Below, piece after piece: positions 23,709-31,641 of a DNA stretch of 51,315 nucleotides; position 1 is the first letter of the stretch, and every line of letters begins with the position of its first letter. Both the position numbers and the translations under genes were made by a program. Source of the stretch: JADFUZ01 sp034430415 (GTDB lineage: Bacteria; Chloroflexota; Dehalococcoidia; GIF9; AB-539-J10); the NCBI GenBank assembly GCA_034430415.1, contig DAOUEN010000032.1, positions 1 through 51,315 on the forward strand, read 5' to 3'. The notes beneath the pieces were generated by a model. The model did not search any database and was not told where the DNA came from. It worked only from the letters and a program-made list of their open reading frames with translations.

Positions 23709-24722
23709 ATGCAAACTGAAGAGGAGCTGAACAAGCTAAGAGCCATCATCAGGATACACCAGAGTATTGGCCCCATCCTGGAGCTGAACCAAATCGCGCG
23801 CATAGCGGTAAGGGAACTGATAAACATAGTGCGTTGCGACGGATGTGCCATCCTCCTCATAGAGGATAGCAAGGTCAAGATCCTCTGCGAAAGAGGATTC
23901 TCGCAGACCTTCGGCGACATGCCCCTCAATGCCGACATGCCGGTCATTCAGCATATCGTCAGTACCGGACAGAGCATCTTCGCCGGCAACGTCGCGGATA
24001 GCCCCGCTGCCGCACGTGTCCCCTCCGGCTGTTCAATGAAGTCCTGGCTGTGCGTTCCCATAATTGCCAATGACGAGGTCAGGGGCATGGTCCACCTGGA
24101 CTCTCTGCAAGAGAACGCCTTCAGCCCGCAGGACCTGGAGTTCGTGGAGTTCCTGGCCAAGGAGGTGTCCGTGGCCGTCGAGAGGTCGTTCCTCTACGCC
24201 CTGGTGCAGGACGCCGCTACCAAGGACGCTCTGACCGGGTGCTACAACCGCAGGAAGTTCGACCTCGACATTGTAGCCGAGATCGCCAGGGCCACAGACC
24301 GTTCCAGGGAGTTGTCTATGCTGATGATAGATGTGGACTGGTTCAAGAGCTACAACGACTTCCACGGACACCAGAAGGGCGACGTGCTTCTCCGAAAGCT
24401 GGGCGACATCCTGAGGTCCAAGGTGCGGGCAACAGATTCAGTCTACCGCTATGGGGGCGAGGAGTTCGCCGTGCTGCTGCCGGGCTCTCCCAGGGAAAGG
24501 GCCCTGTCCACAGCAACCAGGCTGCTGAGAACGGTCCAGAAGGAGCACTTCGAAGGGGAGGAGGAAAGCCAGCCCAACAAGCAGGTCACCATAAGCATCG
24601 GAGTCGCCACCTTCCCCTCCGATGCCACCAACAGCGATGGGCTGATAGAGGCTGCCGATTCCGCCCTTTACGGGGCAAAGCAGTCCGGGCGAAATCAGCT
24701 CTGCCTCTCTGGAGCGAAGTGA
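23709..24722 (+). CDS. GAF-GGDEF diguanylate cyclase
   Basis: The 337-aa cytoplasmic protein makes cyclic di-GMP from GTP. Residues 15-165 form a GAF sensor domain (IGPILELNQIARIAVRELI, CDGCAILLIEDS, CVPIIANDEVRGMVHLDS). Residues 170-335 form the GGDEF domain with DALTGCYNRRKFD, DVDWFKSYND and the A-site GGEEF. An inhibitory I-site RATD sits exactly five residues before it (RATD-x5-GGEEF), so product feedback is expected. SISIG-like ISIGVATFP closes the domain. An AGGAGG lies 13 nt upstream of the ATG. The stop overlaps the start of the DUF3795 gene by four bases, so the two are coupled. Confidence 0.95.
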   Translation: MQTEEELNKLRAIIRIHQSIGPILELNQIARIAVRELINIVRCDGCAILLIEDSKVKILCERGFSQTFGDMPLNADMPVIQHIVSTGQSIFAGNVADSPAAARVPSGCSMKSWLCVPIIANDEVRGMVHLDSLQENAFSPQDLEFVEFLAKEVSVAVERSFLYALVQDAATKDALTGCYNRRKFDLDIVAEIARATDRSRELSMLMIDVDWFKSYNDFHGHQKGDVLLRKLGDILRSKVRATDSVYRYGGEEFAVLLPGSPRERALSTATRLLRTVQKEHFEGEEESQPNKQVTISIGVATFPSDATNSDGLIEAADSALYGAKQSGRNQLCLSGAK

Positions 24723-25162
24723 GCGAACAGCCGGACAGCAACCTGATTGCCTACTGCGGCCTGTACTGCGGAGACTGCTTCGGGCACAAGGGTGAGATCG
24801 CCGACCTCGCCAGAGACCTGAGGAAGAATCTAAGACAGGCGAAGTTCGACCGGGTCGCCCAGGGCCTATCCACGTACTTCAAGGAGTTCAACAGCTATCA
24901 GCAGTGCTATGAAGTGCTGGGGGCACTGGTCAGATTGCGCTGCAAGGCGGCTTGCCATAACGGGGGCGGACCTCCTTTCTGCAAGATCAGGCTTTGCTGC
25001 CAGAAGAAGAATATCCCGGGTTGCTGGGAATGCCAGGAGTTTGAGACCTGCGACAAGCTGGACTTCCTGGAGCCCACCCACGGAGACGCCCCCCGCCGGA
25101 ACTTGAAGAAGCTAGCCACCCAGGGAACTGACAGATTCCTCGCCGGCAAGAGGCTATGGTAG
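24719..25162 (+). CDS. DUF3795 cysteine-rich protein
   Basis: The GTG at 24719 overlaps the cyclase stop (GTGA) and has GGAG five bases upstream, giving 147 aa. It opens with LIAYCGLYCGDC, the diagnostic DUF3795 motif. A helical segment and a dense cysteine region follow (CKAACHNGGGPPFCKIRLCC, then CWECQEFETC). With thirteen or so cysteines it likely binds metal or an Fe-S cluster. Members of the family are small cytoplasmic proteins of unknown function, frequent in strict anaerobes. Coupling to the cyclase could mean a signalling link, but that is speculative. Confidence 0.88.
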   Translation: MSEQPDSNLIAYCGLYCGDCFGHKGEIADLARDLRKNLRQAKFDRVAQGLSTYFKEFNSYQQCYEVLGALVRLRCKAACHNGGGPPFCKIRLCCQKKNIPGCWECQEFETCDKLDFLEPTHGDAPRRNLKKLATQGTDRFLAGKRLW

Positions 25163-25283
25163 CCGACACAGAGCAGCCAAGGCCTGAGGCTATGCCGCCG
25201 TCAGCATATGGCACCCTAACCGACCGCGACACCGCCAACCGGCAATAGATAAACAAAAACAAATTAGAGAGGAGGAACATAGA

Positions 25284-26069
25284 ATGGCAGATCTTTCTAC
25301 GTACCGCGAATGTGGGGAGGAGCTCGAGCGGCGGCTGAGGCTGAAGACCCACCCCCTGGCAGTGAAGCTGTTGGAAAAAGAAGCAGACATGCCCCAAGGT
25401 GCCCAGAGGCCGCTCAGAGACCTGGGCCATCACCTGTCGCTCTGTCAGGGATTCCAGATGTCACGCCGCGAGGGAACCACGGTGGCCATGCTCAAGGAAG
25501 ACATGTGGTGTCCCGAACCGGTGATTGGCTACGGGCTGGTGGAGCCCCCGGCCTATTTCCTCGAGGGCAACAACCGCTTCCCCAGGGACGTGGCGACCCT
25601 CGAGGCAGGGCGGCACTATGCCGAAGACCTGCCGCGTCTGGAGACCGGCAAGTATATAGGTGTTGTGTCGGCCCCCCTGGACAAAACGGACTTTGAACCC
25701 GATGTGGTGATGGTGTACTGCGACTCGACACAGTTGAGCCTGCTGCTCCTGGGGAGGGAATACCGAGACGGACATGACCTCAAGTGCGCCCTTTCCAGCC
25801 ACGCCGCCTGTATCTACGGCGTGGTGCCACCCCTCCAGAGAGGACAATGCCAGGTCGCCATACCCTGCCGGGGCGACCGCTACCGCGCCATGGCCGGAGA
25901 CGACGAAATGATATTCGCGGCGCCCCGGGCGAAGCTGGCCGACTTGATGGCAGGACTGAGACACCTGGAGACCAGCGGTTCCAGGCTGCCCAAGGGATAC
26001 ACCCTGATGCCCGAGTACCCCCTGCTGGAAGCATACGAGAAGATGGCCAAGATGATGGGCTACCGCTAG
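25284..26069 (+). CDS. DUF169 family protein
   Basis: The 261-aa product starts at ATG 25284 after GAGGAGG. It shows the DUF169 hallmarks: LKTHPLAVKLLE near the N-terminus, LCQGFQMSRREG, KEDMWCPEPVIGYGL, the central 'PDVVMVYCDSTQLSLLL' and 'AIPCRGDRYRAMAGDDEMIFAAP'. Conserved cysteines sit in LCQG, MWCPEP, KCALSS, AACIYG and IPCRGD. DUF169 proteins are soluble, common in anaerobes and archaea, and functionally uncharacterised. It precedes the beta-keto acid cleavage gene by about 100 bp on the same strand. Confidence 0.9.
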   Translation: MADLSTYRECGEELERRLRLKTHPLAVKLLEKEADMPQGAQRPLRDLGHHLSLCQGFQMSRREGTTVAMLKEDMWCPEPVIGYGLVEPPAYFLEGNNRFPRDVATLEAGRHYAEDLPRLETGKYIGVVSAPLDKTDFEPDVVMVYCDSTQLSLLLLGREYRDGHDLKCALSSHAACIYGVVPPLQRGQCQVAIPCRGDRYRAMAGDDEMIFAAPRAKLADLMAGLRHLETSGSRLPKGYTLMPEYPLLEAYEKMAKMMGYR

Positions 26070-26172
26070 CACCGCCGACATCAGAGACGGAGCAGGAGCA
26101 ATGCCAGGAATTTGGAAACCTGGCTTGAGGCCGTGTTCTGCCTGAATAGCCGGTTGAACAGGAGGATTCGCG

Positions 26173-27102
26173 ATGGCCAAGACAATAGTAACAGCAGCGA
26201 TCACTGGTGCCATACACACACCCACCATGAGCCCTTATTTGCCCATTACGCCGCAGCAGATTGCCGAGCATGCAATTGGAGCATATGAGGCTGGAGCCGC
26301 CATAGTCCACATCCACGCACGCAACCCGGAAACAGGCCAGCCCAGTTCCGACACGAACGTCTTCGGTGAGATATTCTCCAGAATAAAGAGCAAGTGCAAC
26401 GTGGTGATATGCGCCACCACCGGCGGCGGGCTGGGAATGCCCCTTCAGCAAAGAGTAAAAGTGGTACCGACCTTCAAGCCGGAGTTGGCATCCCTCAACG
26501 CCGGCTCCATAAACTTCGGCCTTTTCGATATCCCCGAGCGAATGAAGGTGACGGAATGGAAACACCCCTGGGAGAAGCCGTACTTTGAAATGACCAAGGA
26601 CTTCATTTTCCCCAATACTTTCAAGTCTCTCGAGGAGTTCGTTCAGACCTTCGCGGAGAGCGACACCAAACCCGAAGCAGAGATCTACGATGTAGGTATG
26701 CTCAACAATCTGGCCTACCTGGTCAACCAGGGACTTCTCAAGAAGCCGGTGTATCTCCAGTTCGTCCTGGGTATCTTGGGAGCCATTCCGGCCTCGGTAG
26801 AGAACCTGCTGTTCTTGCTTCAGACTGCCAGGCGCGCTTTCGGCGACGACTTCGCCTGGTCGGTCTGTGCGGCGGGCCGCTTCCAGCTACCCCTGTGCAC
26901 TGTCGCCCTGACCATGGGAGGCAACGTCAGGGTCGGCATGGAGGATAGCCTGTATGCCGGCAAGGGGGTAATGGCCACCAGCAGTGCCGACCAGGTAAAG
27001 AAGATCATCGGTATCGCCAGGGAGCTGAGCATCGAGACGGCGACTCCCGATGAGGCCAGGCAGATCCTGGGGCTTAAGGGCCTCGACAAGGTGAATTACT
27101 GA
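26173..27102 (+). CDS. Beta-keto acid cleavage enzyme (BKACE, DUF849)
   Basis: BKACE enzymes condense a beta-keto acid with acetyl-CoA (or a longer acyl-CoA) to give acetoacetate plus a new CoA ester. The founding member (Kce) acts on 3-keto-5-aminohexanoate in lysine fermentation. The 309-aa product starts at ATG 26173 after AGGAGG (7-nt gap). It has a TIM-barrel with the zinc ligands in IVHIHARNPETGQ, then CATTGGG, SLNAGSINFG, EIYDVGML and the C-terminal NVRVGMEDSLY with the catalytic-region Glu. Substrate type cannot be set from sequence. The next gene is an acetoacetyl-CoA synthetase, which would activate the acetoacetate made here. Confidence 0.92.
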   Translation: MAKTIVTAAITGAIHTPTMSPYLPITPQQIAEHAIGAYEAGAAIVHIHARNPETGQPSSDTNVFGEIFSRIKSKCNVVICATTGGGLGMPLQQRVKVVPTFKPELASLNAGSINFGLFDIPERMKVTEWKHPWEKPYFEMTKDFIFPNTFKSLEEFVQTFAESDTKPEAEIYDVGMLNNLAYLVNQGLLKKPVYLQFVLGILGAIPASVENLLFLLQTARRAFGDDFAWSVCAAGRFQLPLCTVALTMGGNVRVGMEDSLYAGKGVMATSSADQVKKIIGIARELSIETATPDEARQILGLKGLDKVNY

Positions 27103-27134
27103 TCTGGACCGGAGGAGATGAAATAGCAGCCAGG

Positions 27135-29081
27135 TTGCTCTGGGAACCGCCCGAGGAACGGAAGAGAAATGCCAACATCACCAGGTTCATGGACCTGGTG
27201 AACAGGCGGCACGGAACCGCTTTCGGTTCCTACAAGGAGCTCTATGGCTGGTCGATAGAGAACATCAGCGACTTCTGGGCCGCTGTGTGGGACTTCGCCG
27301 GTGTCAAATGCTCCAGGAGCTACGACACCGTGGTTGATGACCCGCGCAAGCTGCCGGGGGCCAACTGGTTCGTCGGCGCCAAGATGAACTTCGCCGAAAA
27401 CCTCCTCAGACACCGGGACGACCGCACGGCCTTCATATTCAAAGGGGAGAACCAGGTATCAGCCAGGATGAGCTACCGGGAGCTCTACGACACGGTGGCG
27501 CGCCTGGCAGAATCCCTCCGGAGCACGGGAGTGACCGCGGGGGACCGGGTAGTGGCCTATATGCCCAACATGATAGAGACCGCCACTGCCATGCTGGCCG
27601 CCACCAGCATCGGCGCCGTATGGTCTTCCTGCGCCACCGACATCGGCCCGGCGGCAGCTCTGGACCGCCTGGGCCAGGTCGAACCCAAAGTCCTGTTCAC
27701 CGTAGACGGCTACTACTACAAGGGCAAGCATTTCGACACTCTTTCCAATGCGGCCCATATCGCCGCTGGAATACCCTCGTTGGAGAGGGTCGTAGTCTGT
27801 TCCTACACCGGAGAGAAAGCCGATGTAGGCGACATCCCCGGGGCTGTGCACTACGGCGATTTCCTGTCCGGGCGGACGGGGCTTGAGATCCAGTTTGAAC
27901 AGCTGCCCTCGAACCACCCCGTGTACATCATGTTCTCCTCGGGAACGACCGGCAAGCCGAAATGCATGGCGCAGGGAGGCACCGGGGTCCTCATCAACCA
28001 CTTCTCAGAAGTGGTGCTGCTCGCGGACTTGAAACTTGAAGACACGATTATGTACATCACCACCTGTAGCTGGATGATGTGGAACTGGCTGCTGAGTTCA
28101 CTGATGTCGGGGGCCACGATACTCCTGTATGACGGCAATCCGAGCTACCCTGATGCCGGCGCCATGTGGCGCCTGATCCAGGACGAGAAGGTAAGCATCT
28201 TCGGCACCAGCGCGACCTACCTCAACTACGTTCGAGGCCAGGGTCTCGCTCCGGGAGATAACTACGACCTGTCGTCGCTACGGGAGATCAACCAGACCGG
28301 CTCGGCCCTCTCGGCCGATGGATGGGAGTGGGTCTACCGGGAGGTCAAACAGGACCTGCACTTCTGTTCCATCTCGGGCGGCACCGACTTCAACGGCGCC
28401 TTCGCTTCCGGAAACCCCATCAGTCCGGTGTACGCCGGCCACATGCAGGGTTGGGCTCTGGGCAAGAAATGCCGGGCATACGATGAAAAGGGGAATTCAA
28501 TCGTTGACCGGCAGGGAGAGCTGGTCTGCGAAGCCGCCATACCCTCCATGCCCCTCTACTTCTGGAACGACCCGGATGGTGAGAGGTACAGAGCGGCCTA
28601 CTTCAGCATCTATCCCAACGTGTGGCGCCACGGCGACTACATCCAGATTCATAGCGAGACAGGCGAGATTACCTTCTTCGGCCGTTCCGACTCCACACTG
28701 AACCCCTCAGGAGTCCGCATAGGTACGGCCGAGATATACAACCAGGTGGAGAAACTGGAAGGCGTTGCCGATAGCCTGGCGATAGGACAGGACTGGCAGG
28801 GAGACCAGCGCATCATTCTGTTCGTCAAGCTTGCTGCGGGATACCAGTTGACCGAAGACCTGAAGGCCTTGATCAGGAAGACGCTGCGCGAGAAGGCCTC
28901 GCCGCGGCACATTCCAGCCAAGATAATCCAGGTGCCCGACATCCCCTATACGCTGAACATGAAGAAGGTGGAAGGCGCCGTCACCAATGTGGTACACGGC
29001 AAGCCGGTGCTCAACAGGGACGCTCTGGCAAACCCGGAGTCACTGGACTACTTTAGCGGCCTCCGGGAACTCCAGTCATAG
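27135..29081 (+). CDS. Acetoacetyl-CoA synthetase
   Basis: This ANL-superfamily ligase makes acetoacetyl-CoA from acetoacetate, ATP and CoA. The 648-aa product opens with LLWEPPEERKRNANITRFM, typical of acetoacetate-CoA ligases. It carries the AMP-binding P-loop FSSGTTGKPK and ISGGTDFNG. GRSDSTLNPSGVRIGTAEIY is the family's A8 motif, and the catalytic Lys lies in YTLNMKKVEGAV near the end. The first canonical codon is TTG 27135, but GGAGGAG at 27111-27117 fits an in-frame ATA at 27123 better, so the true start may be four codons earlier. It follows the BKACE gene by about 30 bp. The two would form a two-step acetoacetate route. Confidence 0.93.
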   Translation: MLWEPPEERKRNANITRFMDLVNRRHGTAFGSYKELYGWSIENISDFWAAVWDFAGVKCSRSYDTVVDDPRKLPGANWFVGAKMNFAENLLRHRDDRTAFIFKGENQVSARMSYRELYDTVARLAESLRSTGVTAGDRVVAYMPNMIETATAMLAATSIGAVWSSCATDIGPAAALDRLGQVEPKVLFTVDGYYYKGKHFDTLSNAAHIAAGIPSLERVVVCSYTGEKADVGDIPGAVHYGDFLSGRTGLEIQFEQLPSNHPVYIMFSSGTTGKPKCMAQGGTGVLINHFSEVVLLADLKLEDTIMYITTCSWMMWNWLLSSLMSGATILLYDGNPSYPDAGAMWRLIQDEKVSIFGTSATYLNYVRGQGLAPGDNYDLSSLREINQTGSALSADGWEWVYREVKQDLHFCSISGGTDFNGAFASGNPISPVYAGHMQGWALGKKCRAYDEKGNSIVDRQGELVCEAAIPSMPLYFWNDPDGERYRAAYFSIYPNVWRHGDYIQIHSETGEITFFGRSDSTLNPSGVRIGTAEIYNQVEKLEGVADSLAIGQDWQGDQRIILFVKLAAGYQLTEDLKALIRKTLREKASPRHIPAKIIQVPDIPYTLNMKKVEGAVTNVVHGKPVLNRDALANPESLDYFSGLRELQS

Positions 29082-29120
29082 GGCGGTGGGGACAGTACGT
29101 CGGCAGCGGCCGAGCAGTGC

Positions 29121-29149
29121 TTGACAGGCCTTGCCTGCTACTGTAGTTT
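29121..29149 (+). promoter_or_regulatory. Sigma70-type promoter of the NarL-type two-component system
   Basis: TTGACA at 29121-29126, a 17-nt spacer and TAGTTT at 29144-29149, preceded by TG. The predicted start near 29156 rules out translation from the TTG at 29121 and supports ATG 29175. Confidence 0.6.
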
Positions 29150-29174
29150 AGGGGTTTTCAGGGCAGAGGCGGAG

Positions 29175-30827
29175 ATGGGCGGAAAAGAGAGAGCGAGTCG
29201 ACGGAGGGCCGGCGATGCCAGCCTGCGCCCGACGCTGCAGGAGGTGGTGGACGGGGTGGAAGACGAGGTCCTGGTCATCGACAGCGAGTACCGTATCACC
29301 TTCGGCAACGCGGCGGCGCGACGCAGAGCACGGAAGCCCACTGAGCCGCTTGTCGGCGGACTCTGCTACGAGGCGCTTCAAGGCAGGGACAGGCCGTGCG
29401 CTCCACCCCTCTGGAACTGCCCGCTGATGAGGGTTCTGGAGACCGGCAGGCTCACCACGGTCATCCACCCGGTCAGCACCCGCGGAGCCCAGGGTTTTCT
29501 CAAGGTCACGGCGTACCCTCTTCGGGACGGTGACGGCATCCCCAGGGCGGTCGTGGAGCTCAGACGGGACGTCACCGGAGAACGCGAGCTGGAAAGCCAG
29601 ATCCTCAGACGGCACCACCAGCTTTCAGCCCTCAGTCATATCTCCAGCGCCGTAAGTGGCCTGGAAGACCTAGACGCCATCCTCAGAATCGCGCTGGACA
29701 ACGTCCTGGAGATTGTGAACGGCGCCATCGGTGGCATTCTGCTCCTGGATAGGGATACAGGGAAGCTGTACTACCGGGTGCAGCGCGGCCTGTCGCCCAG
29801 GTACGCCGAGGAGATGCGGATGTCCCTGGGAGAGGGCATAGCGGGAACAGTAGCTCAAACGGGCAAGCCGATGCTCCTGGAGGACATCTCCAGTGACCAG
29901 CGGGCGATCAGGCACGACCTGGTGGACGCAGAGGGCCTCAGGGGGTTCGTCAGCTTTCCTCTAAAGGCAAGAGACAAAGTCGTGGGAGTGATGAACGTCG
30001 CCAGTCACGAGGTAGGACGGTTTGGCGCAGACGATGTGTCTCTCCTTGCCTCCGTTGGCGATTATCTGGGCAGCGCCATCGAGCAGGCAAGGCTCTATGA
30101 ACGGCTGAGGAGGGCGGGTGAGAGGTACCGGGCGCTGCTCCAGCACGCGCTCGCCGCGCAGGAGCAGGAGCGCAAGAGAATAGCCCGGGAGCTGCACGAT
30201 GAGACCAGCCAGGCGCTTACCAGCCTTACGCTAAGCCTCCAGGCCATCATCGAGATGGCAGAGCAGAAAGGCATTCGAGACGCCGAGCTTATGGACAGGC
30301 TCAGGAAGACGCACTCCTACACCGTGCATAGCGCCGGCGAGGTAGTACAGTTGATGAAGGAGCTCCGTCCTACCCTGCTGGACGAGCTGGGAATGCCAGC
30401 GGCAATTCACCGCTATGCCAAGGATACCCTTCAAGCCCGGGGCATCAACGTGTCTGCGGAGTTCAAGGGTATGGAGGAGAGGCTGCCACCGGAGGTCGAA
30501 GTGACGCTTTTCCGCGTGGCCCAGGGGGCAATAGGCAACATCCTGGAGCACTCCGAGGCCAGGAACGCCATCATAAAGCTGGAGTGCAGTGCCAACGAAT
30601 GCCGCCTGCGGATAGAGGACGATGGCCAGGGCTTTGATGTCAGCAAGATCACACAGGTGGACTCCAGCGGCAGAGGAGCCGGCCTGTTCACCATGAAGGA
30701 GAGGGTGGGACTGGTGGGCGGCGCCTGTCGCGTCCAGTCCAGGTCGGGACAGGGCACCAGGGTGCTGGTGAGGGTTCCCGTGGAGAGGGAACTAGCAGAT
30801 GAAGAAGATAAGGGTGCTGATAGCTGA
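29175..30827 (+). CDS. PAS-GAF sensor histidine kinase (NarL-partner, HisKA_3 class)
   Basis: The 550-aa cytoplasmic kinase starts at ATG 29175, downstream of a predicted promoter. A PAS domain (about 25-135) contains an unusual cysteine set, CYEALQGRDRPC then NCPL. A GAF domain (about 150-300) follows, with ILLLDRDTGKLYY and LGEGIAGTVAQTGKP. The HisKA_3 dimer helix has ERKRIARELHDETSQALTSL with the phospho-accepting His. A HATPase domain has N-box-like IGNILEHSEA and DDGQGFD. There is no transmembrane segment, so the signal is internal; PAS cysteines of this kind can bind metal, heme or Fe-S clusters in other sensors. It overlaps the response regulator by 29 bp. Confidence 0.93.
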   Translation: MGGKERASRRRAGDASLRPTLQEVVDGVEDEVLVIDSEYRITFGNAAARRRARKPTEPLVGGLCYEALQGRDRPCAPPLWNCPLMRVLETGRLTTVIHPVSTRGAQGFLKVTAYPLRDGDGIPRAVVELRRDVTGERELESQILRRHHQLSALSHISSAVSGLEDLDAILRIALDNVLEIVNGAIGGILLLDRDTGKLYYRVQRGLSPRYAEEMRMSLGEGIAGTVAQTGKPMLLEDISSDQRAIRHDLVDAEGLRGFVSFPLKARDKVVGVMNVASHEVGRFGADDVSLLASVGDYLGSAIEQARLYERLRRAGERYRALLQHALAAQEQERKRIARELHDETSQALTSLTLSLQAIIEMAEQKGIRDAELMDRLRKTHSYTVHSAGEVVQLMKELRPTLLDELGMPAAIHRYAKDTLQARGINVSAEFKGMEERLPPEVEVTLFRVAQGAIGNILEHSEARNAIIKLECSANECRLRIEDDGQGFDVSKITQVDSSGRGAGLFTMKERVGLVGGACRVQSRSGQGTRVLVRVPVERELADEEDKGADS

Positions 30828-31452
30828 TGACCATGAGCTGGTGCGGGACGGCATCCGTTCCCTGCTGGCCCTTGTCGCCAACGTAGAGGTGGTCGGCGAG
30901 GCCACCAACGGCCGGGAGGCCCTGGCGAAGACGGAGAAGCTTGCCCCCGACGTGGTGCTCATGGACCTGGGAATGCCCGTCATGAACGGGCTGGAGGCAA
31001 CCCGCCGCATACACAAGAAGCGGCCGGAAACCCGGGTGCTGGCGCTGACCCAGTATGATGACAGCGAATACGTCATCCCCGTTATCGCGGCGGGAGCCCG
31101 TGGCTTTGTCAGCAAGATGGGGGCGTTCTCAGAACTTGCAGCAGCCATCCAGGCGGTCTACAGAGGGGACTCCTTTCTCTCCCCCTCGGCGGCAGCCAGC
31201 CTCGTCGAAGAATACCAGCAGAAACCCTCCGCAGACGGAGCAACAGACCCCTACCAGCGGTTGACGGACAGGGAAAGAACAGTGCTAAAGCTGGTTGTCG
31301 AAGGACACACTGCCCGCGAGATTGCCGAAATGCTGGTCGTTAGCCCCAAGACCGTTGAATGGTACAGGACCAGCCTGATGAACAAGCTGGGCATCCACAA
31401 CAAGACCGACCTGATCAAGTTCGCCATACGCAAGCGGGTCATAAATCTGTGA
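30799..31452 (+). CDS. NarL/LuxR-family response regulator
   Basis: The 217-aa regulator starts at ATG 30799, 29 bp inside the kinase gene. The receiver has the acidic pair in IADDHELVRDGI, phospho-acceptor Asp in VVLMDLGMPVMNG and Lys in GFVSKMG. The C-terminal LuxR-type HTH reads LTDRERTVLKLVVEGHTARE, then IAEMLVVSPKTVEWYRTSLMNKLG. It is the partner of the soluble PAS-GAF kinase. The genes that follow are the MvhD-fusion/metV/metF run, whose promoter could be a target; no operator was identified. Confidence 0.95.
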   Translation: MKKIRVLIADDHELVRDGIRSLLALVANVEVVGEATNGREALAKTEKLAPDVVLMDLGMPVMNGLEATRRIHKKRPETRVLALTQYDDSEYVIPVIAAGARGFVSKMGAFSELAAAIQAVYRGDSFLSPSAAASLVEEYQQKPSADGATDPYQRLTDRERTVLKLVVEGHTAREIAEMLVVSPKTVEWYRTSLMNKLGIHNKTDLIKFAIRKRVINL

Positions 31453-31580
31453 CGCCCCCGGGCGGATCCCTTCCCCTGCCCCCTCTCGGGGCCACCCGGT
31501 GTCTTTCCTATACCCGGGTCAGGGTATTTCCCGGGGCCAAGTCCAGAGAGACCGCCAGGTCTATCCCGGGGTGTTCCCCA

Positions 31581-31608
31581 TTGCTTCTCCGGCAGCACCG
31601 GCTACAAT
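31581..31608 (+). promoter_or_regulatory. Candidate promoter of the MvhD-fusion/metV/metF operon
   Basis: TTGCTT at 31581-31586, a 16-nt spacer and TACAAT at 31603-31608. The start is predicted near 31615, 27 nt before ATG 31642. The rest of the gap from 31453 shows only GC-rich short palindromes. Confidence 0.45.
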
Positions 31609-31641
31609 GAGACCGCAGTATCTGTATCCGAGCGTGGTCCA

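Noticed and set aside
29121..29174. TTG 29121 as start of the PAS-GAF kinase
   Set aside because: This TTG is the -35 box of the predicted promoter (TTGACA-N17-TAGTTT), so it is not transcribed; ATG 29175 fits better.
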